NCBI GenBank assembly: GCA_040219275.1
Contig: JAVJSU010000023.1
Span: 62,001-126,000 of the forward strand
Source: JAVJSU01 sp040219275
Lineage (GTDB): Bacteria; Chloroflexota; Anaerolineae; Aggregatilineales; Phototrophicaceae
Direction of reading: 5' to 3'
DNA length: 64,000 nt
Under the pieces are notes generated by a model, which was not told where the DNA came from, made no database searches, and was given only the letters and a program-made list of their open reading frames with translations. Below, one piece after another: positions 9,099 to 17,402 of this stretch. The position numbers were made by a program, and so were the translations under genes. The stretch's first letter is position 1; every line of letters begins with the position of its first letter.

Positions 9099-9653
9099 TT
9101 AACTTTGAAAACGTTTAAGTGATTGATGGAACTTGATGAATATTTCTTCTGTGAATAGCACAAACCGGACGAGCTTGATGCTGGTCGTTTTGTGCGTCGC
9201 AAAGTCAATTGCTGTTTGCAGTGCAATAGGCGCGGCTTTTTCCACCGGATAGCCATAAATTCCGGTGCTAATGGCTGGCATAGCGATGGTCTCTAAGGCG
9301 TGTTTGGCGGCTAGTTCAAGGCTTCGTTGATAGGCACTTGCTAATAATGCCTCAACATGGCTATCATCAGCACGATAAATTGGACCTACGGCATGAATAA
9401 CATACTTCGCAGGTAAGCGGTATCCGCCGCTTATTTTTGCGTCGCCTGTTTTACATCCACCGATGTCACGCGTTTCTTTTAAGAGTTCTGGTCCTGCGGC
9501 ACGATGAATTGCACCGTCCACACCACCTCCGCCGAGCAATGATGAATTGGCGGCATTGACGATGGCATCTACCGCTTGTTTGGTGATGTCCCCGACAATG
9601 AGTTCGATAGTGGTTTGGCGAACTTTAACTTTTGTGTGAAAATCAGTTTGCAT
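9099..9653 (-). CDS. Macrodomain protein (O-acetyl-ADP-ribose deacetylase type)
   Basis: A 184-residue single macrodomain, a fold that binds ADP-ribose and in the MacroD/YmdB group hydrolyses O-acetyl-ADP-ribose or mono-ADP-ribose esters. Diagnostic blocks are VGDITKQAVDAIVNAANSS, then LLGGGGVDGAIHRAAG, and AISTGIYGYP, covering adenine binding, the catalytic Asn/Asp-Gly loop and the diphosphate loop. Length and motifs match the MacroD/YmdB class. The start ATG at 9653 has no obvious ribosome site. It faces the MarR gene tail to tail. Confidence 0.92.
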   Translation of the reverse strand: MQTDFHTKVKVRQTTIELIVGDITKQAVDAIVNAANSSLLGGGGVDGAIHRAAGPELLKETRDIGGCKTGDAKISGGYRLPAKYVIHAVGPIYRADDSHVEALLASAYQRSLELAAKHALETIAMPAISTGIYGYPVEKAAPIALQTAIDFATHKTTSIKLVRFVLFTEEIFIKFHQSLKRFQS

Positions 9654-9802
9654 ATGATGTGTAAGTTTAATTTTCTTTGACTTTAATCAGTCAAAATTTT
9701 AACGTTGAGTGCGGTTTAGGTCAAAAAATCTAATCTATGGTAATTGTTTTCCGTGCTATTGGTGATTTTAGATGGTGGACTATAAAAGGGAGAGGGTGCA
9801 TT

Positions 9803-10288
9803 ATGGAAGCATTAACAGCGGAAGATGTGCAAAAAGCACTTGATGCGTTGAATGCAGGCATCACGATTACGTTTTATGAGGAAAGTACCGCAACTTCACA
9901 AATGGCGGCGGATAATATCGGGTGTGAACTCGGTCAGATCGTTAAGAGTCTGGCGTTTATCATTGACGGTAATCCGGTACTGATTCTGGCAAGTGGCGAT
10001 CAATTCGTTGATGATCGTAAATTGGCGACGATGTTTTCGGTGGGACGCAAGAAGGTGAAATCTGCTAAACCGGAGCAATGTGTCGAAATTTACGGTTATG
10101 CACCGGGGGGTGTTCCGCCGTTGGCACATCGCACCCCCAACTTGCCGACGTATATTGATGATTCACTCAGGCGATTTGACCAACTTTACGCGGCGGGTGG
10201 CGCGCATAATGCCATTTTCCCGATTACATTGAGTCAATTAATTGAAATTACAGGCGCAGATTTTGCCGATGTGAAAAAAGAAACCTAA
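9803..10288 (+). CDS. YbaK/ProX-like aminoacyl-tRNA deacylase domain protein
   Basis: About 161 residues with the YbaK/aminoacyl-tRNA-synthetase-associated fold, whose members hydrolyse mischarged tRNA in trans. Visible signatures are QIVKSLAFIIDGNPVLILASGD, then FSVGRKKVKSAKPEQ and YAPGGVPPLAH, containing the conserved Lys and the GxxPP loop. I chose ATG 9803, preceded by GGGAGAGGG, over an in-frame ATG at 9737 that would add 22 atypical residues. Which aminoacyl-tRNA it edits cannot be told from sequence. Confidence 0.88.
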   Translation: MEALTAEDVQKALDALNAGITITFYEESTATSQMAADNIGCELGQIVKSLAFIIDGNPVLILASGDQFVDDRKLATMFSVGRKKVKSAKPEQCVEIYGYAPGGVPPLAHRTPNLPTYIDDSLRRFDQLYAAGGAHNAIFPITLSQLIEITGADFADVKKET

Positions 10289-10360
10289 AATAGCGTCAGT
10301 TCTGGATAAGCAAACGATCATGATTGACAGCCATTTTTCGGTAAAAGACCATGAAGGTCG

Positions 10361-10430
10361 TAGCTTTTGGCTCTTAGCCATTAGCAAAAGCATTGTTTTT
10401 TCAAACCAAAAGCTAACGGCTAAAAGCTCT
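10361..10430. repeat. Intergenic inverted repeat with AGCTTTTGGCT/TTAGCC units
   Basis: TAGCTTTTGG (10361-10370) is perfectly complementary to CCAAAAGCTA (10406-10415). Around it are repeated TTAGCC/GGCTAA and AGCTTTT/AAAAGCT words on both strands, so the 70-bp stretch is internally repetitive. It lies in the convergent gap between the deacylase gene and mfd. It resembles dispersed intergenic spacer repeats, but copies elsewhere could not be checked. Confidence 0.5.
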
Positions 10431-10482
10431 TTTTCGCAGATATTCACCTTAAACAGAATTCAGGTTTAAGTAGCAACCTTTT

Positions 10483-10511
10483 CAGGGGATAGAAGAGTCG
10501 CCTATCCCCTG
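10483..10511. terminator. Hairpin downstream of mfd, possible terminator
   Basis: A perfect 10-bp stem (10483-10492 with 10502-10511) with a 9-nt loop lies seven nt past the mfd stop. Neither strand carries a T-run after the stem, so intrinsic termination is uncertain. Confidence 0.45.
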
Positions 10512-10517
10512 ATGATT

Positions 10518-13500
10518 CTAAATCCCTACGCCGGTGTTGACCCCTTCTGACAATTTCGAAAGCACCTGTATCAGGCGTTCTTGCCACCTTTCCGTATTAT
10601 CCAGCATAATCGCTGTTCTGCTCACAGAAATATCCTCACCGAGGCGGAGTTCAAGTGCCTGTCGGTTAATCTCGCCTAAAAACGGCAATTTGATCTGGAA
10701 GCGTCCCTCGCGCCCCATCACATGCGTGGCATTCGCAGATTGCGCCAACAGCTTAACTTCCATTTGATACAGCAGACCGGAAACGGCTTTCGGTAAGCTG
10801 CCGAAGCGATCCTGTAATTCCTCCCGCATGGTAATTAGGTCACTGCGTTTGTAAATTCCGGCAATCCGGCGATAAATTTGCAGACGTAGGGAAATTTCTG
10901 GTATCCAATCGTTGGGCAAATACGCGGGAATGGGTAGATCAATGACGATGCTACTGGTGGCGGCGGCAGGTATGGGTTCATCATCCTGCTTACCTTTTAA
11001 GCTCTGGATGGCATCGGTCAGTAATTGCGTATATAGGTGCAAACCAATCGCCGTGACGTGTCCGGTTTGGCGTGTGCTGAGGATGTCCCCCGCGCCACGA
11101 ATTTCAAGATCGCGCATGGCAATCTGGTAGCCCGCGCCGAGCGTGGTATTTTCTGCCAGTGTATCCAAGCGTGCTTTGGCTTCTTCGGTCAGGCGGCGTG
11201 TGCCATCGTGGAAGAAATAGGCATAGGCTTGCTGGGCGCTTCTGCCCACGCGTCCCCGTAGCTGATAGAGTTGTGCCATGCCGAACCAATCCGCACGATC
11301 TACGATTAACGTATTGGCGTTGGGGATGTCGATTCCGCTCTCGATAATCGACGTTGAGACCAGCACGTCAAATTCACCATGAGCAAAGCTGGTCATGATG
11401 GCTTCTAGCTGACGGGGTGCCATCTGTCCGTGTGCGACGACGATGCGCGCTTCCGGTACAATGCCTTGAATTTTATCGCTTATGCTATCAATGGTTTTTA
11501 CGCGATTATGCACCACGAAGATTTGTCCACCGCGCTCAATCTCGCGCAGAATCGATTGGCGCACTAAACGCGAGTCGAAACTGCCCACATGCGTGATGAT
11601 CGGCAAGCGTTCTTCCGGTGGGGTTTGGATCATGCTGATGTCACGCACACCGGCGAGGCTCATATACAGTGTGCGCGGAATCGGTGTCGCTGTTAACGTC
11701 AGAACATCGACCTGATTACGGAGTGTCTTGAAATGTTCTTTATGCTTCACGCCGAAGCGTTGTTCCTCGTCGATGATGACCAGACCGAGGTCTTTGAAGG
11801 TGACATCGCTTGATAAGAGGCGGTGTGTGCCGATCACGACATCAATCTCGCCTGCCAGTATTTTCGGCGTGACTTTATTGAGTTGCTCCTTGCTACGGAA
11901 CCGAGACATGACCTCTACTTTAAGCGGGAAGGCGGCTAAACGCGTGCTGAAGGTTTCATAGTGTTGTTGTGCAAGAACCGTCGTCGGGACGAGTACGGCG
12001 ACTTGCTTGCCATCCATGACGGCTTTAAATGCCGCCCTAAGCGCGACTTCGGTCTTGCCGTACCCCACATCCCCGCAGATCAAGCGGTCCATCGGGTGGG
12101 GGGCTTCCATATCATGCTTGACCTCGCGTACTGCCCGCAATTGATCTTCGGTTTCTACGTAGGGGAAGGAGGCTTCTAGTTCATGTTGCCAATGGTTATC
12201 CGGTGAATAGGCGATGCCCCGTGCTCTGGCGCGTGCGGCGTAGAGTTCGAGCAATTCTTCTGCTTCTTCTTCGACGGCTTTGCTCGCCCTGCTTTTGATT
12301 CGCGCCCATTCCGGTTGACCGAGTTTGCTCAACGTGGGCGGGTTATCCGTCGCGCCGACGTACTTCGTTAGTCGATCCGCTTGATGGATCGGCACGAAAA
12401 TCATATCTGTGCCGCCATATTGCACGGTCAAGTATTCGCGTTCGTTGCCTTCTATCGTCCGGTGGCGCATCCCGATAAATTGACCGATGCCATGATCGAC
12501 ATGAACGACAAAATCACCTTCGTTCCAATCGGCATAATTGGATTCCGGTGGACGGCTAACTTTGCCGGATTTGCGCCGACGGGGTTCCGGTCTACTCCAG
12601 CCGAAGATTTCTGCGTCGGTGAATAAATGCAGGATGTGCGAGCTACTTCTAAGTGTCCAACCTTCTTGAAGCGCACCGGTGACGAAACGCAAACTACCCT
12701 GATCGAGTGTCTCAGAAATTTCCATACTGACAGGCACATAATCCGCCGCGTCTTGCTCGTACCACAAATCAGACAGGCGCGTTGTTTGTTGCGATACGAC
12801 AACCACGCTGTTACCACGTCCCTGTAGCTGATGAATTTCGGACACAACCGGTCGCAACTGACCGCCAAAACGTCCACCGGGTTCAAATAAACGCGCGAAT
12901 GCTTCTGTGATGCGGGTGGTATCTTCCGGCGGAATGGCATTGCTGATATGCAAGAGGGTGCGTCCGCTTAATTCCGCCTCTAAAGTGTTCCATTCGACAT
13001 AGGGCAGGGGATAATCCGGCGGGAGTTGTCCCATGCGGGTTTGTTCTTCAAGTGAGGTCGTCGCCTGTTCCTGAATTTCATCAATGGATTCGCGTAGTTC
13101 TTCCATGTCTTCGATGATGATGAGCGCGTCCGGCGGGGTGTAATCTAGCAGGCTGACCGGATTTGGATAGAGATAGGGCAGGTAATGCTCAATATAGGGA
13201 AACGGCACACCATTAGACAGTGGTTCGAGATCCATAGAGGCACTGGTCATATCATCTTCTGGCGATTGGAGCGACGAAAACCATGTCGATAAATGTGTGG
13301 CGACGGATTGTGTTTGTGAGGGCAGGGCTTCCCGCGCAGGTGTGATGGCGACCTGTTTGAGTTGTTCATTAGACCGTTGCGATGCGGGTTCAAATGTGCG
13401 GATCGTGTCGATCTCGTCGCCGAAAAATTCTATACGCACCGGATAATCGCTGGCGATAGGGAAAATATCAACGATACCGCCACGCCTGCTAAACGTCCCT

Positions 13501-14030
13501 GCTTCGATGACCAGTGGCACTGCTTCATATCCCATGCCGAGGCACGCCATCAATAATTTATCAATCGCTTGCCGATCACCCAATTTGAGCAAGAGCGAGG
13601 CGCGTCGAAATTGATTAACGGGCATTGTGCGTTGCATCAGGGCTTTAACGGACGTGATGATGAGCGGTTGTTGCGTCATGGAGTCATCCGGCGGCATCAG
13701 CGTGGCGAGCGTTTCCAGCCGATTGCGGATGACGGATTCGACCCATGAGGTGCGCTCATAAAATTGTGATGTGGGTTCAGCGAAGCGCATAACCGGATAA
13801 TCGTCACCGAGCCAGACTGGAAGTTGTTCCGCGACGTTATAGGCGCGTTTCACATGCGGTGTGATATACACCAGCGGACCCTGCCAATCACGGGCGAGCG
13901 CCGCCAGCAAATAGGGGCGTGCCGCACGTATGAGCGAAATTGACCGATCAGGATGGGCGGTCAGTTCATCCAGCAAGGTTTGATAAACGGGACTCGCACG
14001 AAGCAGGTCGGTTAGTCCGGTGAGGTGCAT
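10518..14030 (-). CDS. mfd: Transcription-repair coupling factor Mfd
   Basis: A 1170-residue protein of full family length. It displaces RNA polymerase stalled at DNA lesions and recruits UvrA. Order of domains: an N-terminal UvrB-like region (about 1-350, with RRGGIVDIFP); an RNA-polymerase-interaction (CarD-like) domain around 490-560 (VHVDHGIGQFIGM); then a superfamily 2 helicase motor with ICGDVGYGKTEVALRAAFKA (Walker A), IIDEEQRFGVKHKE (DEEQ box), TATPIPRTLYMSLAG and QLRGRVGRS; and a C-terminal UvrA-masking domain. It starts at ATG 14030 on the minus strand. No partner genes are adjacent. Confidence 0.98.
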   Translation of the reverse strand: MHLTGLTDLLRASPVYQTLLDELTAHPDRSISLIRAARPYLLAALARDWQGPLVYITPHVKRAYNVAEQLPVWLGDDYPVMRFAEPTSQFYERTSWVESVIRNRLETLATLMPPDDSMTQQPLIITSVKALMQRTMPVNQFRRASLLLKLGDRQAIDKLLMACLGMGYEAVPLVIEAGTFSRRGGIVDIFPIASDYPVRIEFFGDEIDTIRTFEPASQRSNEQLKQVAITPAREALPSQTQSVATHLSTWFSSLQSPEDDMTSASMDLEPLSNGVPFPYIEHYLPYLYPNPVSLLDYTPPDALIIIEDMEELRESIDEIQEQATTSLEEQTRMGQLPPDYPLPYVEWNTLEAELSGRTLLHISNAIPPEDTTRITEAFARLFEPGGRFGGQLRPVVSEIHQLQGRGNSVVVVSQQTTRLSDLWYEQDAADYVPVSMEISETLDQGSLRFVTGALQEGWTLRSSSHILHLFTDAEIFGWSRPEPRRRKSGKVSRPPESNYADWNEGDFVVHVDHGIGQFIGMRHRTIEGNEREYLTVQYGGTDMIFVPIHQADRLTKYVGATDNPPTLSKLGQPEWARIKSRASKAVEEEAEELLELYAARARARGIAYSPDNHWQHELEASFPYVETEDQLRAVREVKHDMEAPHPMDRLICGDVGYGKTEVALRAAFKAVMDGKQVAVLVPTTVLAQQHYETFSTRLAAFPLKVEVMSRFRSKEQLNKVTPKILAGEIDVVIGTHRLLSSDVTFKDLGLVIIDEEQRFGVKHKEHFKTLRNQVDVLTLTATPIPRTLYMSLAGVRDISMIQTPPEERLPIITHVGSFDSRLVRQSILREIERGGQIFVVHNRVKTIDSISDKIQGIVPEARIVVAHGQMAPRQLEAIMTSFAHGEFDVLVSTSIIESGIDIPNANTLIVDRADWFGMAQLYQLRGRVGRSAQQAYAYFFHDGTRRLTEEAKARLDTLAENTTLGAGYQIAMRDLEIRGAGDILSTRQTGHVTAIGLHLYTQLLTDAIQSLKGKQDDEPIPAAATSSIVIDLPIPAYLPNDWIPEISLRLQIYRRIAGIYKRSDLITMREELQDRFGSLPKAVSGLLYQMEVKLLAQSANATHVMGREGRFQIKLPFLGEINRQALELRLGEDISVSRTAIMLDNTERWQERLIQVLSKLSEGVNTGVGI

Positions 14031-14211
14031 GGGTTGATATGTTTTCTCTAGTCTAACGGGGAATTTAAATTTTATCAGATGCGCGTTATGGGCGGTAGGG
14101 TGTGGCTTTCTGGTTATTTCTCAACGGAATTTTCGCAATAATTTCATATTACTTCAGAACATTTATCGTATGATATAAATATCTTTTACAATTGCCTTTT
14201 AGGAGGGTGAT

Positions 14212-14460
14212 ATGATCTGGGGTGCCTTTTTATTCTGGAGTCTTTGCTGGGCAATGGTCGGCGCATTTGGCACGGCTTATATTCACGAGAAGCAAGGACG
14301 CGATGTCACAATGGGTGGCTTAATGGGCTTGGTCGTGGGTGCGGTGGGTGGCATCTTCTTTTTGATGATCTTCTGGGTATGGTTGTATTATACGCGTGGA
14401 TTTACGTCTGTAGGACGGGCATATAATTTGCGTAAACGCTGGTACAACTGGTGGGGATGA
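14212..14460 (+). CDS. Small two-helix membrane protein (82 aa)
   Basis: An 82-residue membrane protein: a first helix (about residues 2-24), a short loop with HEKQGRDVTMGG, a Gly-rich second helix (about 34-60), and a basic aromatic tail (RAYNLRKRWYNWWG). AGGAGGGTG four nt upstream of the ATG is an excellent ribosome site. I recognise no family; the Gly-rich helix recalls small stress-associated membrane proteins, but nothing specific. It is convergent with the phosphoesterase gene (11-nt gap). Confidence 0.72.
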   Translation: MIWGAFLFWSLCWAMVGAFGTAYIHEKQGRDVTMGGLMGLVVGAVGGIFFLMIFWVWLYYTRGFTSVGRAYNLRKRWYNWWG

Positions 14461-14471
14461 GCGTTATTTCC

Positions 14472-15095
14472 CTACGATAGATTGAGCACATCGAATTTTC
14501 GCTCCGGTAACGTGAGAATTGCACAGGTGTTGCTCCCGCGTGAGGCATTGCGATGCACAGACCCCGGATTATAAAAATAGACTGCGCGTTGTTTTACCGC
14601 CATTGGCGTATGCGTGTGTCCGCTGAGAATAATATCGGCTTTCGCATCCATCGCAATTTGCTTGAAGCGTGCTGATGGGCTGTGTGGAAATAGGTACTCG
14701 TCAATCCTGTTTGGCGTGCCATGTACCATCAACACACGCAGTCCTTCCCATTCAAAGCGCAAGTCATCGGGCAGGTCGCGTAAAAACTGAAGTGTGTTTT
14801 CGGTCAAAAGACGTGCGCTTATGTTAGGATCACGCGCGTCAATGTTATTTTCAGTAATCCATTTCTGATAAAGTGGTGCTTGCCTGTCATGATTGCCTGC
14901 GATACAGGGGACTTGCCTTGACTTAATGAGATCGACGACTGCATCACCGTCTGCCCCACGATCTACCAGATCACCACAGCAGACGGTCAGATCAACATCG
15001 TGGTCTTCAAATAGGGAAAGTGCGGATTGCAATGCGGCGAGATCGGCATGAATATCCGAGAGGATGCCAATTTTCATCGGTTCATTTCCGGTCAT
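14472..15095 (-). CDS. Metallophosphoesterase, YfcE/MJ0936-like
   Basis: A 207-residue calcineurin-like phosphoesterase with a binuclear metal centre. Ligand motifs in order are GILSDIHADLAAL (D-x-H), CCGDLVDRGAD (GDxxDRG), AGNHDRQ (GNHD), LMVHGTPN and SGHTHTP. This corresponds to the small YfcE-type phosphodiesterases. A second in-frame ATG six codons in (MKIGIL, 15077) is a plausible alternative start. It starts 2 nt after the stop of the upstream unknown gene, so pth, the unknown gene and this gene look like one operon. Confidence 0.88.
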   Translation of the reverse strand: MTGNEPMKIGILSDIHADLAALQSALSLFEDHDVDLTVCCGDLVDRGADGDAVVDLIKSRQVPCIAGNHDRQAPLYQKWITENNIDARDPNISARLLTENTLQFLRDLPDDLRFEWEGLRVLMVHGTPNRIDEYLFPHSPSARFKQIAMDAKADIILSGHTHTPMAVKQRAVYFYNPGSVHRNASRGSNTCAILTLPERKFDVLNLS

Positions 15096-15096
15096 C

Positions 15097-15480
15097 TTAT
15101 CCGAGCACGAAGGCTTTCACGAAATCGAGATAACCGCGCATTCCGTTTCGACGGGTCCAAGAGTTGATGGATTTATAGATGCGCTTCAGGCATAGAATGA
15201 CCGTTTCTTTGTTGTAGACCGTCAAACCCGGCTCGCGCTGGTTCATCCAGAATTCGCAGGTGTTCAGTAGCCGCTGGTAAATGAGTTTTTCCAACGTGCT
15301 GAACTTCATGACGGGTTGACGTTTGCCTTTCACATCGGCTTCAAAACTGCGAATGAGCGTCTGCATTGCTTTATCGACATTGTGATCAGTCAGTTCAGGA
15401 TTGTTTTTGTAAATCTCGACAATGCCCGCTTCTAAATCACGCAAGATCGCCTGATGTTCTTCTTCAAATGTCATCGCCAT
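15097..15480 (-). CDS. Conserved-looking hypothetical protein in the pth operon (127 aa)
   Basis: A 127-residue soluble, helix-rich protein that I do not recognise. It is rich in Lys, Arg and Glu, with segments MKFSTLEKLIYQRLLN, YNKETVILCLKRIYKSINSW and GMRGYLDFVKAFVLG. AGGAG lies 8 nt before the ATG, inside the end of pth, and the downstream phosphoesterase starts 2 nt after its stop. This tight packing between a translation-recycling enzyme and a phosphoesterase argues it is a real gene. Function unknown. Confidence 0.72.
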   Translation of the reverse strand: MAMTFEEEHQAILRDLEAGIVEIYKNNPELTDHNVDKAMQTLIRSFEADVKGKRQPVMKFSTLEKLIYQRLLNTCEFWMNQREPGLTVYNKETVILCLKRIYKSINSWTRRNGMRGYLDFVKAFVLG

Positions 15481-15486
15481 ATTGCG

Positions 15487-16089
15487 TTACTCCTGAATTG
15501 ATTCCTTAACGCCTTCGATGTTGCCATTGTGGCGCGTCATCGCTTTTTCGATGCCATCCACTAGCCATGTTTCTACCGCGTCCGCCGCACGATCCACCAT
15601 AATGCGGGCGGTGATTTCGTCGTCGCCACCAAATGGCTTGAGCACATACGCGGCAGGATCCATACGCCCCGGAGGACGACCAATGCCGAACCGAATCCGG
15701 TTGATTTCTGACGTGCCGAGATGCTGAATGATACTTTTCATGCCATTCTGCCCGCCCGCACTGCCTTTTGCGCGCAGACGTAAGGTTTCAAAGGGGGTAT
15801 CGAGATCATCAAAGATAATTAGAATTTTATCGAGATCAACTTTGTAGAAGTCCACCAGCCCGCGCACTGGTTCACCACTGAGGTTCATAAAGGTTTGAGG
15901 TTTCGCCAGTAAGACGCGCTTCTCTTTGATGACCCCATCCATGACGATGGCGCGTTTTTCGGTTTTTGCGCCGGAGATATTCCAGCGCCGTGCCAATTCA
16001 TCAATGCACCAGAAACCAACGTTATGACGCGTATTTTCGTATTTTTTGCCCGGATTCCCCAGACCAACAATCAGATATCGCTCTGTCAT
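15487..16089 (-). CDS. pth: Peptidyl-tRNA hydrolase
   Basis: A 200-residue Pth that releases tRNA from peptidyl-tRNA that has dropped off ribosomes. The N-terminus shows VGLGNPGKKYENTRHNVGF with the conserved Asn12 and catalytic His22, followed by KPQTFMNLSGEPV and IIFDDLDTPF (conserved Asn and Asp), and GSAGGQNGMKSI. Length is typical. It is the first gene of a three-gene operon, with 6 nt to the next gene. Confidence 0.97.
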   Translation of the reverse strand: MTERYLIVGLGNPGKKYENTRHNVGFWCIDELARRWNISGAKTEKRAIVMDGVIKEKRVLLAKPQTFMNLSGEPVRGLVDFYKVDLDKILIIFDDLDTPFETLRLRAKGSAGGQNGMKSIIQHLGTSEINRIRFGIGRPPGRMDPAAYVLKPFGGDDEITARIMVDRAADAVETWLVDGIEKAMTRHNGNIEGVKESIQE

Positions 16090-16165
16090 AGCCTACTCTT
16101 TAACTTTTTCACAACTTCATCATAGCAGGAGTAGGGCAGAATCTGTATGGAATGTTCGATTAAAA

Positions 16166-16816
16166 TTAGAGTTGGCGGATTTCTAGCATTTTAACTTCGG
16201 AGTTAATGATTTCGGCATAAGCATAACATTCTGCTTGCCAGATGGGACCGGGGTTTATGATTTGCGTTCGCCCGATAGTATCTATACCCACGCCTTCATG
16301 AATATGTCCGGTAAAGCAAATCAGCGGTTGGCGTTGCTCGATGAATTCACGGATGTCATGGCTTCCGACGTGATTATTTGAATGGTTGCGGTCATTGAGT
16401 GTGTTGTATGGCGGGTGATGACATACAAAAATTTCCGGTAGTTCAGGGGGTAAAGCCTTGACTGCGTCTTGAGCGAAACCACCAAGTTGATCTTCACTAA
16501 ATTCCAGATGTCCGATATAAGGTAGTGCGCCACCCACGCCATAAAATGCGATATTATCAACAATCCGATGCGTGCGATGTAGACCAATACCCTGTTCTTG
16601 CATGTAGACAATGTCTTGTGAACGTTCCCAATTGCCGGGAATGGCAAGGACATTTGGATTATACGTCATGATTTCTGATAGGGTCTCTGCGAAGCGACTG
16701 CCGTTGGTGATGTCACCGGGTAGCAATAATAGATCGACCTGTGATAATTCATCTTTGAGACGCGGCAGAAAATTCTTGCCCCCATTGTGAAGGTCGGGCA
16801 GGGCGATTAGTTGCAT
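16166..16816 (-). CDS. Metallophosphoesterase, calcineurin-like
   Basis: A 216-residue phosphoesterase of the calcineurin-like superfamily. Motifs: LPDLHNGG (D-x-H), LLPGDITNG (GD), IPGNWER (GN with Trp where many members have His), VCHHPPYN and FTGHIHEG (GHxH). The metal ligands are present, so it should be active; substrate unknown. Its start overlaps the end of the preceding 137-aa gene by 10 nt, which implies translational coupling. Confidence 0.86.
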   Translation of the reverse strand: MQLIALPDLHNGGKNFLPRLKDELSQVDLLLLPGDITNGSRFAETLSEIMTYNPNVLAIPGNWERSQDIVYMQEQGIGLHRTHRIVDNIAFYGVGGALPYIGHLEFSEDQLGGFAQDAVKALPPELPEIFVCHHPPYNTLNDRNHSNNHVGSHDIREFIEQRQPLICFTGHIHEGVGIDTIGRTQIINPGPIWQAECYAYAEIINSEVKMLEIRQL

Positions 16817-17220
16817 GGGGTGTTATGGGTAACTGTTTCGGCACGCCGTTCGAGGATGGTGTTACGGGCTTCTTCTAATGTGGCTACGATGAGAAACGCG
16901 TGTTTTGCATCAGGATGTATACGTGCACCGATTTTGTGCATGGTACGCAGAAAGCCGTTTTGTGTGACAATCATCGTGATGCCCCAATTTTTGGGATAGC
17001 GTTTGTAGACCGAGTAAATGTGGGTGATACCCGCGCCAATCGGCAAAGTCGTACCCTTTGACGTGTCACCGATCACATCATATTGTCGATTGCCTATTTC
17101 CTGCGCCATACGACATTCTTCGTTGAAGGCAAGCAAGAATTCTTCCCACGTCCACTTATGCAGAAATTCATAGACAATTACATCATCAATTTCGGAATCC
17201 CACGCAACATTTACGGTCAC
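16807..17220 (-). CDS. Hypothetical protein, STAS-like size and pattern (137 aa)
   Basis: A 137-residue soluble protein, family not recognised with certainty. Its alternating beta/alpha pattern (VIVYEFLHKWTWEEFLLAF, RQYDVIGDTSKGTTLP, WGITMIVTQNGFLRTMHKI, AFLIVATLEEARNTI) resembles STAS-type or single-domain regulator folds, as inference only. It is the first gene of a pair; its last 10 nt overlap the phosphoesterase start. Confidence 0.68.
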   Translation of the reverse strand: MTVNVAWDSEIDDVIVYEFLHKWTWEEFLLAFNEECRMAQEIGNRQYDVIGDTSKGTTLPIGAGITHIYSVYKRYPKNWGITMIVTQNGFLRTMHKIGARIHPDAKHAFLIVATLEEARNTILERRAETVTHNTPCN

Positions 17221-17334
17221 TGTTCATTTCCTAACTGTTTACACAATTTTAGTATAACCGTATTTCTTACGACTATGCGTAGAGAATCGGTTACCAGGAC
17301 TAAAGTACAGTTTTCATCATAAAATAAAATAAAA

Positions 17335-17368
17335 CAAAAACGGCGGTCTGAACCATCACCGCCGTTTT
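17335..17368 (-). terminator. Rho-independent terminator after the ABC exporter gene
   Basis: ACGGCGGT and ACCGCCGT arms (17340-17347 and 17358-17365) with flanking A and T runs form an 11-bp-class stem closing a 10-nt loop. Read on the minus strand, the stem runs into T residues 35 nt past the exporter stop. A/T runs on both sides make it potentially bidirectional. Confidence 0.85.
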
Positions 17369-17402
17369 AACTTGCTTTAACTGATTTGTGTGGCTATTTT
17401 CG

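Noticed and set aside
9737..9802. Upstream extension of the YbaK-like gene to ATG 9737
   Set aside because: The added 22 residues do not resemble the family, and ATG 9803 has a strong ribosome site.
12452..12940. 162-codon open frame in the mfd region
   Set aside because: Same-strand alternative frame inside mfd; no motif, and mfd is intact across it.
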